From Lineus longissimus (taxonomy: Eukaryota > Nemertea > Pilidiophora > Heteronemertea > Lineidae): 64,000 nt of DNA. The notes under the pieces were generated by a model. That model was given only the letters and a program-made list of their open reading frames with translations, was not told the DNA's origin and did no database searches. Numbering within the stretch: position 1 is the first letter of the stretch; every line of letters starts with the position of its first letter. Shown here in pieces: positions 11,846 to 20,743 of this stretch. Both the position numbers and the translations under genes were made by a program. Location of the stretch: assembly GCF_910592395.1 (NCBI RefSeq), contig NC_088325.1, positions 7,533,501 through 7,597,500 of the forward strand, given 5' to 3'.

Positions 11846-12219
11846 TCCTGTAGGTCAAACCAAAGTCGGTATGACATGTGATGTAGCCTTGCTAGGAGTA
11901 CCTACCATAAAAATATCATCGAAAACAAGTCACTAACTTACAAGTAAGATATTGCACTTTTACCTTTTTTAGTTTTGGCCTCCGGGTGGCCAAGTCGAAA
12001 ATCAGATCAGATCGAAATTCGCCACCTGGTGGCTAAGTCAAGAATCAGATCGGACTGAAAGTCACCTGATCTGGGGGGGGGGGGGTCCTGTGTAGAAAGT
12101 TTCAAATTCAAGCTCATGCGGTAGCGGTTAAGAAAGGTGCCACTGTTTTTGAAACAGGATAAAGATGACGATGACAGACACAGCGGTGTTGTATAGACTC
12201 CACTTCGGTGAGCCAAAAA
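11846..12219 (-). mobile_element. HINE family 2, truncated right part
   Basis: Begins with AGGTCAAACCAAAGTCGGTA and GTACCTACCATAAAAATATC, then TTTTGGCCTCCGGGTGGCCA, and ends GTATAGACTCCACTTCGGTG plus AGCCAAAAAG, the family 2 terminus seen at 31725 and 55112. The GGCC end is missing, and the left side abuts the Tc1/mariner-like element. Confidence 0.75.
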
Positions 12220-12848
12220 GCTGGTGGGCATTTACTTCTGGTTGGACTGTAGATGTAAATCTACACAGTACTGCATGACAAGGAAAGATTCAAGCAGTGC
12301 AAAGCGCTTCTTTTCATACAACATATTTTCAAGCGCACTATAATAATTGGATCTCTCAAACAGTTTCATAACTGAGGAGCGCTATATAAATCTGTGACAT
12401 TATTATCATTATTATATTATTATATACACAGACATGACAGAAGCAGGAATATACAATCTGCATTCATTTCCATGATAACACATAAATTAGGACTAGAAGA
12501 AAACTCCCCGGAGACACAAAATAATGAACCAAAGTGACTTCTATGACACGTCCGTCCATTTCTTACTAATAGGGAGAATACATGTATGATGATATGAACA
12601 ACATCAATGACAGCTACAACCATCCACCAACTAACATTAAATTAATACTAACTGAACATGTTCATTTGATGAAACGGTGGTCAGTTGAAACCCAACTGCA
12701 CCGACTGAATGTTTAAACCTTTGTCTACCATCAATTAGTTGATTGGTGTTGCTTATTCTGCAAACCATATTGCCACAGTACTGCTACATGTGGAGAGGAG
12801 TCACCACTGTTAACCTTTGTTCGGATAATCCATGGCCTATCATTAAGC
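12220..12848. other. Intergenic stretch with a retroposon-like tail
   Basis: No gene. GCGCTATATAAAT at 12379-12391, followed by a TTATTATCATTATTATA tail, resembles the 3' tails of CR1-like LINEs or SINEs mobilised by them. The body cannot be identified. Confidence 0.4.
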
Positions 12849-13453
12849 TTAACCCTTTGAGCGTCGTAGTCACCATACGGCGACAAGAGACGAATGCCTC
12901 TTTAAACTGCCCAAGCATCTCTCAGACATCGTTAATTTTAGTTCCACTCAGTATTCATAGACAGCGCTCATGTATGTCAACAGGTAACATGGCTCTTCCA
13001 CGGCTTTTTTTGGCCAAAGTCGGACTTTTTAGGGGGGGAAACATACCAAATCTTTTACCCCAATTTCAGGGCTACTAATTAGCCTCTAATTAGTTCTGAC
13101 TGGATTGTATTTGATACTAAAAAACGGTGAAAAGCAGGATGAATACTTCGTGTACATTATACATTAGGCAAACACATGTCAAAGCTTGTGTATTGTGGTA
13201 AGTGGCTTACTTTCATTTTCATATCCCCTCTGGTCATGGTGGTGGGGTGGGGGGGGGGGGGTCAGAGAAAGGGGCATGGAGGGTCAGGATCTGATCAGAA
13301 TTTCTTTTTTCAAGTTTTTATCATGGTCTCCGGGTCATACTGAACATATAAAACTCTTAAAGCTATTGACATTGCACTAGTAGTTATTATGTTATAGCCC
13401 TGTGAAGTGTGGTTTCAGATTTTCTTAAAAAATTTCAGCGCCCAAAGGGTTAA
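12849..13453. mobile_element. piggyBac-type MITE with TTAA target duplication
   Basis: TTAA at 12849-12852 and again at 13450-13453 flanks inverted termini CCCTTTGAGCG (12853-12863) and CGCCCAAAGGG (13439-13449), which match with one mismatch. TTAA duplication plus a CCC-starting inverted repeat is the piggyBac signature. The 597-bp interior has no transposase. A run of G lies near 13240-13261. Confidence 0.75.
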
Positions 13454-14730
13454 GTTGTTTTAGGATAGAAATTAATGCCAAATCGGAGGCACTGGTCGTC
13501 TCAACAAACACCACAAGGGTGAAGCTTCATTGAATTCCAAAAGTTGAAAAGGCTGTTTGTATTGAAGTTCCTGTAGTGAGGCACATTTGTGAAACCACAA
13601 GAAAGAGCAAATAAAGATTGATATTTTCATAATGTCTATATTACACAATATAAAACGCGTCTGGAGGTCTATTTAAAAGTATCTATGCTTTAAGGAACTG
13701 TACACAGTGCCGCCTGTTCCAATATTTTCATATCATATATTACACAATATACACATACAAACGCTTTCAGCAGCATCCTGCTAGCCCTCATCAGATATAG
13801 TGAGAAACTATTACAAGAACAAGTATTCATAGACTAGAGCCTGGCAGCTATGATAGCTTCGCTTCGTGGACAGTTAGTGTGTCAGACATGTCAATCAGAT
13901 TGCTTGCTACATACAAACTTATTTAATTGACGTCCTGATTTGACTTCATGATCAGGTTGTGGTTCTTTGATACATAATAACATACGCAACAAGTGCACTT
14001 AATTGTCTCAGGTCAGCATGGTCTGGAATAAGCCATGTCACCTGCAGGTTGTTTAGGTCATTTATAATCAAACGAGCCAGGCGTTCAGTGTTAGTCTCCT
14101 GCGTAACCCATGAGACTAACATTAGTGCAACTCACGATGTATACACGTGGGAAGGAACCGAATAAACGGAGACTACAAGAGCTCTTCTATTCTCTGTACA
14201 TCCGCCTTCTATACAACGATATAGTGCAAAGCATGTAGTGGAAAGGCCAGCAGCAGGGGTGAACACGGCAGAAGTTTCATTCATGCACGCAAACACCACA
14301 TGTTTTTTGGGGAATACCTCGCCCTTAAAAGTAAAGATCGAGGGCTTTCCGGTGATAAGCGGATGAACCACCAATACATTTTTCCGGCATCCGCCATTTT
14401 TTCTCGATTTCATTTTTCCCTTGGGATTTTATTACCAAATTGGACAGGTTAGGATAATCGATTCGAGACTTTAGACCTGCATATTAGAAGTATTTAACTT
14501 TGTAATCATTAAGTTTTAACTTACGCGGGATCAAGCACTACATATCCGTGCGCATGAACAAATTTTATTGCAGGTTCGTACGTTGGTAGAGAAAAAGATA
14601 CTAAGCGTCATCTATTCTATGTACATGCAGCTGTATGTAAACTCCGTCTTCGGGGTGATCAGGTTATCCTACATGATTGTCGGCGTACTACTTTCCTAAT
14701 GGTTTCAACGATAGAAAGACGGTATGCGAT

Positions 14731-14766
14731 AAGCTTCGCTGGCAATTAAAAATTGCTAGCGAAGCT
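14731..14766. repeat. Short perfect-arm hairpin
   Basis: AGCTTCGCTGGCAATT and AATTGCTAGCGAAGCT form a stem of about 16 bp with a single G-T mismatch and an AAA loop. It lies between broken parts of the Penelope-like element. No function assigned. Confidence 0.8.
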
Positions 14767-14802
14767 AAAAACAAGACCATTGGCATTACATGTAAATACA
14801 CA

Positions 14803-14998
14803 ATTGTGACCCATCACAGCAAACCAGGCGCATGTCGCACAGAAGATGAGCCTAAATGACACCAGGAGATAATGGAAGAAATTGATGTGCTCATATTTCA
14901 CAAAAGTCAGACAATAGAGAAATGAACAAACAGTCCGTCTCAACCTGCCAAGCTCAGAGCAGCAACCTGCGCCTGGTTTTGCTGTGACGGGTCACAAT
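14803..14998. mobile_element. Small MITE with about 30-bp inverted repeats
   Basis: 14803-14832 (starting ATTGTGACCC, ending GGCGCA) and 14968-14998 (starting TGCGCCTGG, ending GGTCACAAT) are reverse complements with about two differences. The 196-bp unit has no coding content. The flanks ACA and TTA do not give a clear target duplication. Confidence 0.75.
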
Positions 14999-15424
14999 TT
15001 ACTAATTCAAACCTAGCTCCTCCAGATGACACTAGATTACACCAGATGTCTCTAGCTACTCTAATGTGTTTTGTATGATTTCTCTGGCCTGGCCGGACGG
15101 TTCAAATTGAATAATTTTTTCGACTGAGAGGGTGGGGTGGGGTCTGCCACTCCTCAGTTTGGGTGAAAATTGTGAAAATATTTAGAACATAATCCCAATA
15201 TGCCCCTACTTTTTACTGCTGTTTTCTTGAAACTAGGGGTGAAGACAAAGGTTTTGAAGAATTTTGATGAGTGTATCCCAATTATGTTTGTGAGATTTTA
15301 GGTGGTGAAAGCGACCCAAAATTTCCAAATTTTGGGAAGTGAAAGAGTTAATGAGTAAAGCTTCTTTGATTCTCAACACATAATCAGACTGAGCGGTGGT
15401 TAACACAGAGAAATTGTCTAAGTT

Positions 15425-15760
15425 TTAATTAGTTTTGCAGGTGCGACAATCTCTCAAGTGGTCCAGGATGGCAGATCTATCCAAAAAGTTTTCAGAAACC
15501 CTAGTCAAGTGACGTATAGTCTTCACAATGTAAGAAAAGGTCCTATCACAGGAACTGTGGAATTTGTAAATTACCTTGGCTCTTAGACTGACAGGTGTTG
15601 CACTTTGCAGAGCCAACCCAGTATGATCGAAAGGTTATCTTTACATTCACGCCCACAGACCTGAAAATTGACAGCAAGCGTTTTTTTAATTTTTAACAAA
15701 GGATAACCTGCATAGGGTATAGTAATGATAGGGGTATATTCAAGATCTACTGGGATGGTT
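15425..15760 (-). pseudogene. GIY-YIG endonuclease domain of the Penelope-like element
   Basis: Minus-strand frames give IPYAGYPLLKIKKTLAVNFQ, CKVQHLSV, then SLRAKVIYKFHSSCDRTFSY, IVKTIRHLTRVSENF and DRSAILDHLRDCRTCKTN. It matches the C-terminal endonuclease module of Penelope-like elements: the VYKF.C..C..TYIGKT.RHL pattern followed by S.I..H...C. The first catalytic box is degraded (TFSYIVKT in place of xxYIGxT). Confidence 0.75.
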
Positions 15761-15788
15761 TTTACACAAGGTTGTGATTGTTTTTTGC

Positions 15789-16274
15789 CTAGGAAAGAAT
15801 GCAAACACTTATAAAAATATTTTGTGGATAACTATTACTCAAGAAAAAGCCCTTTAAGCGTTTCATTTCTTGGTCAAACAGATGCCATGTGCTACACACT
15901 GTATAAGCCCCGTTGATAAAACAAGTGATCAGTCCAAGTTTCCAGTTTTGTGGGCACACCGCAGTGAAATTCAGAATTACATTTGTATTGGAAGGTTTCC
16001 TGTAAACAGATGAAGAGACACTCCCCAAGTCATCTGTGAGTAATGTGATGTTGGTATCAAGGAAAGCTAGTTGATCAGGGCCTAACTCATAGGTAAACAT
16101 CAAATTGCAATGTAAACTATTGAGAAAGTCAAAAAACATTACAAACCTGTGACCTAAAAACACAGAAAATCTCATAAACATTGGGTAGATACAATTCAGG
16201 AGCAAAATCATCAACTTAAGAAAGAAAACTAGTTTCAAAGTGTGCTGAAAAGAAGTTGACAAGAGTCGGTCCAA
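15789..16274 (-). pseudogene. Penelope-like reverse transcriptase, C-terminal part
   Basis: One open frame of 161 residues contains FFDFLNSLHCNLMFTYELG, DQLAFLDTNITLLTDD, SVYRKPSNTNVILNF, AVCPQNWKLGLITCFIN and LFDQEMKRLKGFFLSN. The order F.LN.LH.N..FT.E...LAFLD and YRKP.NTN, then CP..WK..LI.CF, is characteristic of Penelope-like RTs downstream of the catalytic YxDD. The catalytic palm itself is not in this frame. Reading continues into the next fragment to the left through a frameshift. Confidence 0.85.
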
Positions 16275-16349
16275 GTGGACTTCCCATTGTTACACCACCA
16301 ACTTGACAATACAGTTGGTCCTGATAGAGGAAATAGCCGCCTTTCCCTC

Positions 16350-16900
16350 ATTCTGGGTTGGCAGATATTTTTCTCTGCAAAGTGCAACACCAGTCTGTCT
16401 TAGAGCCAAGGTAATTTGCAAATTCCATAGTTCCTGTGATAGGACCTTTTCTTACATTCTGAAGACTAAACATCACTGGGCTACTAGGGCTTCTGACTAC
16501 TTTTCGGATAGATCTCCCATCCTGGACCACTTGAGAGATTGTGGCACCCGCAAAACTAATTCAAACCAAGATAATTTCTCTGTGTTGATCACCACCCAGT
16601 CTTATTATGTGTTGATAATCAAAGTAGCTTTACTCATTTAAGGAACAAAAGCCAGTCCTAAACAAACAACTAGCTCAAAAAGTGTCATTCTTCTTTTTAG
16701 GAATTTTTTAAATCCCTCTAATCCTGACCTGTTGTGTACTCTACTTACAATTGTGTATTTATATGTAATGCCAATGGTCTTGTTTACGATAAATGCTTGT
16801 TTCGATAATAGTTACTCACTATATCTGATGAGCGCTAGCAGGATGCCACTGAAAACGTTTGTATGTGTATACATAGACTTTATGAAAATATAAATCTGGA
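16350..16900 (+). mobile_element. Penelope-like element, inverted 3' partial copy
   Basis: The plus strand from about 16375 encodes LQSATPVCLRAKVICKFHSS, CDRTFSYILKT and ILDHLRDCGTRKTNSN, the same GIY-YIG fragment found on the minus strand at 15425-15616. It then continues through a shared non-coding tail into CTGATGAGCGCTAGCAGG and GAAAACGTTTGTATGTG near 16826-16868. Its 5' side stops where the minus-strand RT copy begins, so the two form a head-to-head inverted pair. Confidence 0.75.
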
Positions 16901-19133
16901 TTTCCTGTTTGTATTGGTTTAAAATTCCTTAAACCAGCAAACTTAAGTGGTTGTTCTTCTAAAACAGTCTGTATTTTAAATTTTGCCATCAAATTTAAAG
17001 CTAGCCGTTCTTAGTTGCAACACCGAGGTCTGCTGCAATCAAAACAAGACTTAAAATTGTTTTTCCTTAAAAACATTAATATTCTGAGACCACTTGGGAA
17101 CTCTTACATCAACCAATGTGCTTCAGTTTGGCCTTTAATCTACAGCCAGGTCAACAAGTATGTATCGCATTGTACCGTATTCTCATCATTTCCTGGTCGG
17201 TTCGTAACGCTATTATTTGAGTATGACACAACGATGAACTGACAAATCACAGACTGAACCGCGGTCCGTGTCCTTATAATCGTCGGTTCATAGTTCTGAT
17301 TTTATCGGTTCGTGTATTGATTTTCTTTGGTCAGTATATCGCCAGTTCGGTCGGTTCCTAATCAATACTCTGGCTGGATTCTATCGTGTCATGACTGCGA
17401 TCACTGACATTGACCGAGGCCCGGTCCTGTCATCACGCAACAGAATGACAGATGATGTTCGCGGGAAAACTACTGGTGGAAAGGTCAGGTGGACGATCAA
17501 AAAAGGCCCTTTATCTTACCATTTTTCTCCAATCTAATACCTGCCGGTATCTATCCAAAACAGCCCATCCAAAATGATCGAAAAAATAATTCTCTAGTCC
17601 AACCCGGTAGTCCCGGCTACGCCGCCCGTCCAAACAAAATGCGAGGACACAACACACAAATCAATGCATGTGTACACTTCTTTCCAGCAAAATTAGAGTG
17701 AACTATGAAAAGACAAACTCTTCTATTGCAACATATTTTCAATGATGCATTCCACAGAACACACAGGTACACTTCACTCCAAGACAAACTGCCTAAAAAA
17801 TGTGCAGTGTACGCACAGAGCAACCAAACTATAGGCTGATTACTCCAAGGTACGCATCACAATGATAAGAAACAGGTGTTTATTTGCATATTGATTAGTT
17901 GCATCTCCAGTCTCTGTACGTGGAGAATGTTCTATATGCTGTCCCCGCGCCTTGCGCCTTTATCTCAAATATTTGTTTTGAGAGAGTCCGTAAATCAAAT
18001 TTGGATGAAATGTTAACTATTAAACTACTTCTTAAAATAGACATTGGTAATTCCTTCAAAAAAGAAGGAAAGTTGAATTTTATGCGGCCTGTCATTAATT
18101 GACAGCTGTCTCCTGACGTTATGATCAGCAGTGAAACTGCTGAATCGCCCTCCAAGAAGCGGCAAGTCTGAAGATCAAAAGCGCCAGGATGATAAATTGC
18201 CATAGATGATTTATAGCGGCGAGTCCATTGATGTGTTCGCAAGATGTTGAAATTTGATACGACTGACTCCTAAAACTGGGCCGATTCTAATCAAAATGAG
18301 ATGCAGATGGTGAACCCCGATTCCAGGTCAAATCAAAAGATATCACTGTGAATAGCATAGGGAAAAGCAGTTGCAGATTCTAGATTGAACTGGATGCGAG
18401 GATGCATGTTTTTTTTGATTAGGCCGCCATTGGTGGGCAGTTGTCAGGATAAGTTTGCAAGTTTGCCAGCACAGAAATTGCGCCTTGGACTTAAATGTTG
18501 TTGGAGAGCTTTGGATTATTATCTTCTGGGTTGTTAATTGCTGCCAATCATGAAGGCCAAAATATCCTGGTGTTCTGAATTAAATAAATGTTTGCCCCGC
18601 CCGCCCGGCATCACGTCATTGGTGAGGACGCAGCCCGTAATTTTTTTCCCCGATTCGTGTCGGTTCATCATCCTCGGTTCATATCGTCGTGTCAAGTCGG
18701 CCAATGATTGTCGGTCAGTAGGTCATCGCGGCTATAGATTTGATGTACAAACCGTGCAATACACAAGGCGACTATTTGTTTCTGGCCGGTTCCTTATCAG
18801 TTCGTAAGGTGCCAAAACCGATACATACTTCTGGACCTGGCTGTAGCTTCAGTGAACAGTCACATTATTGTGCCTGGCCTACTTAATTAGTTTTTATAGG
18901 GATGACGAACTTGGCATGTACACATCCAAGCAAATGGTTTTTCACTGGTAACTCCTCGCAATTATTATTTTTGATTGGTAGCTAGTGAATTTATAGCACT
19001 GTGGAGGTTCATCATATTTTTTTATATCTAACAACCGATGCCAAAACAACAAGAAAAAATGTCAGTGAAGTATTATAAATGGAGTCTACAGACTCTTATA
19101 ATTTAGGTTGTTTTTATAATGCTGAAGCAGGGC
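16901..19133. other. ATP6V1A downstream region
   Basis: 2.2 kb with no recognisable gene or element. It presumably includes the 3' UTR of ATP6V1A on the minus strand. Both 17160-17400 and 18600-18810 are unusually rich in scattered CGGTTC and GTTCGT words, without a defined repeat unit. Confidence 0.5.
17879..17884 (-). terminator. Candidate polyadenylation signal for ATP6V1A
   Basis: AATAAA on the minus strand, about 1.25 kb downstream of the ATP6V1A stop codon, and the first exact hexamer I found in that direction. Long 3' UTRs are common for this gene in animals. A variant hexamer nearer the stop could be used instead, so this is only a candidate. Confidence 0.25.
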
Positions 19134-19226
19134 CTAATCTTCCAGGTTCCTGAAACCTTGTGCCATTTCCTCATACAGCTCCTCAAAGTCTGCTTTGATT
19201 TTAGCCTCGCCATCTTTGACTGGATC
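19134..19226 (-). CDS. ATP6V1A: V-type H+-ATPase catalytic subunit A, terminal coding exon
   Basis: A 93-bp terminal coding exon: 30 codons and a TAG stop. The peptide runs [16 protein letters not shown], continues with LYEEMAQGF and ends RNLED, the conserved C-terminus of animal subunit A (about residues 588-617). The acceptor is TTTTTCAG before GATCCA. It is 15.3 kb from the preceding exon, but the phase 0 junction (KFK to DPVK) matches the family exactly. The 3' UTR was not delimited. The nearest AATAAA that I found on the minus strand downstream is at 17879-17884, about 1.25 kb past the stop. Confidence 0.97.
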   Translation of the reverse strand, partial: DPVKDGEAKIKADFEELYEEMAQGFRNLED

Positions 19227-19462
19227 CTGAAAAAACAACAACAATTGGTTATTCGTTACAGAATGTGTTCAGGAAGAGTTTTAAAACATTTGTGCATTTT
19301 ATAATGGATTCACTTAAAACAAATTTATGACAACCACTGAAAGTTACTCAGGCCAATCCCAAAAGATACACTGAATCACAGACCCTCACCAAAGATTACA
19401 GATTCACCATGCTCACGATGGGGAATGTAGATTTTACCATGCTTACCATGGTAAAATATTCA

Positions 19463-19954
19463 ACAAGAGGCCCAAGAGCCTGGCGCTCAGCTGAAATTTT
19501 GTCCACACCAGGCATGGATCCATGACCAATTGACAAGTTCATAGCTTTAGCGGTTAAGAAACGTGCCATAGTTACACTCAAACGGACAATTTATGGCATT
19601 TGACCTATGTGACCTTGAAAATTAGGTCAAATCGAAAACTCGTGAAGTATGTGATTTATCCTTGCTGGGAGAGCCTACCATGAAAATGTTATCAAAAACG
19701 AGTCACTCATGAGAGAGTTATCACTGTTTTTAGGTTTCCATTTCTGGCCACCTGGTGGCCAAGTCAAGAATCAGATCGGACCGAAATTCATTGTCAGAGG
19801 TCACCTGACCTGGGGGAGGGGGTTACTGCGTACAAAGTTTCAGATTCATAGCTCATGTGTTTAAGAAACATGCCACTGTTTTTGAAACAGGATACAGACG
19901 ACGAAGACAATGGACACAGCAGTGTTGTATAGACTCCCCTATGGTGAGCCAAAA
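19463..19954 (-). mobile_element. Chimeric HINE: family 5 GGCC end with family 2 core and terminus
   Basis: Starts ACAAGAGGCCCAAGAGCC then TGGCGCTCAGCTGA, the left terminus of the family 5 element at 58494. The core is family 2: GACCTATGTGACCTTGAAAA, CTGGCCACCTGGTGGCCAAG, and a terminus GTATAGACTCCCCTATGGTG plus AGCCAAAAA. The hybrid structure suggests template switching or recombination between families. Confidence 0.7.
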
Positions 19955-20743
19955 ATGTCATGCAATAAATAGTTCTGCATATGACGACAACGGATGCCGG
20001 CATCGCATGGTCAGCTAAAAATGGACAAGTGAGCTAAAAATGGACATTGATTATTTATGAACTTTGCTCCCTGGTGCCCACATTTAAGATCACTTGGGAT
20101 CAAAGTGGGTCGTTTAAGTAGGGACTAATACGGCTACCTTCACACCACATATGATCAACATCAGAGCCTTAGTTTTGACAAAAATAGACGCACATGATTT
20201 TTTAAACTTTGCCTCCTGGTGGCAACATTTGTAATCAAATCCTGACTGTAGTCAGTTGTTTGGGTAGGACTTGCCCGGAAGCATCTTTGTACAAGTTAAG
20301 AATGATCTAGGTCACATAGTAAGAAAACGTGCTATGTTAGTTTAAATTTTTTAAGTTGACCACTGTGACCTTGAAAAGTACGTCAAATGAAAACCTGGGT
20401 ATCTATGATAAATATTTGGAAAGGATCCAGCCTTTAATTCAGGAGAAATAGAACTTTTTGTGTTTTGGGTTTTGACCCCCTGGTGGTACATGAATCAAAT
20501 CCCATCGAAATTTAGTCTCCGAGGTCATTTCACCTAGGGTTACAAGTCAGTAACCCTAGCGGTTCCAAAACTTGCTGGTATTGCCCAACGGCGATGTCGA
20601 TAGCAAATTTTGACCTCTGTTACCTTATTTTCTAGGTCAAGTGGTTAAGAAATGTGCCAATTTTTTTTCCAAAGTTAACAATGGGGGACGACGACGATGG
20701 ATGCCACGGTATCGTATAAGCTCACCTGACAGGTGAGCTAAAA
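19955..20743 (-). mobile_element. HINE-related fragment(s), right end intact
   Basis: A short terminus-like piece (GATGCCGGCATCGC then AGCTAAAAATGGAC, 19990-20040) is followed by diverged core units: TTTGCCTCCTGGTGGCAAC, GACCCCCTGGTGGTAC, and GACCACTGTGACCTTGAAAA. It ends with the hairpin AAGCTCACCTG and CAGGTGAGCTAAAA at 20718-20743, preceded by GATGCCACGGTATCGTATA. More diverged than the other copies. Confidence 0.65.

Larger units (their letters stand above)
13740..16274 (-). mobile_element. Penelope-like retroelement, degenerate, minus-strand copy
   Basis: It runs leftward from RT-coding sequence at 16274, through a decayed GIY-YIG endonuclease (15425-15616), to a 3' end near 13740. That end has a CTGATGA box, GAAA and GTATGTGTATA (13760-13812) and closely matches the plus-strand copy at 16800-16870. 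The section 13830-15340 is diluted by other insertions, including the MITE at 14803-14998. An inverted partial copy starts at about 16350. Penelope-like elements are often found as inverted or tandem partial copies. Confidence 0.75.

Noticed and set aside
17160-18810. CGGTTC/GTTCGT-rich flanks as possible terminal repeats of a 1.6 kb element
   Set aside because: The words are scattered and do not align as direct or inverted terminal repeats.
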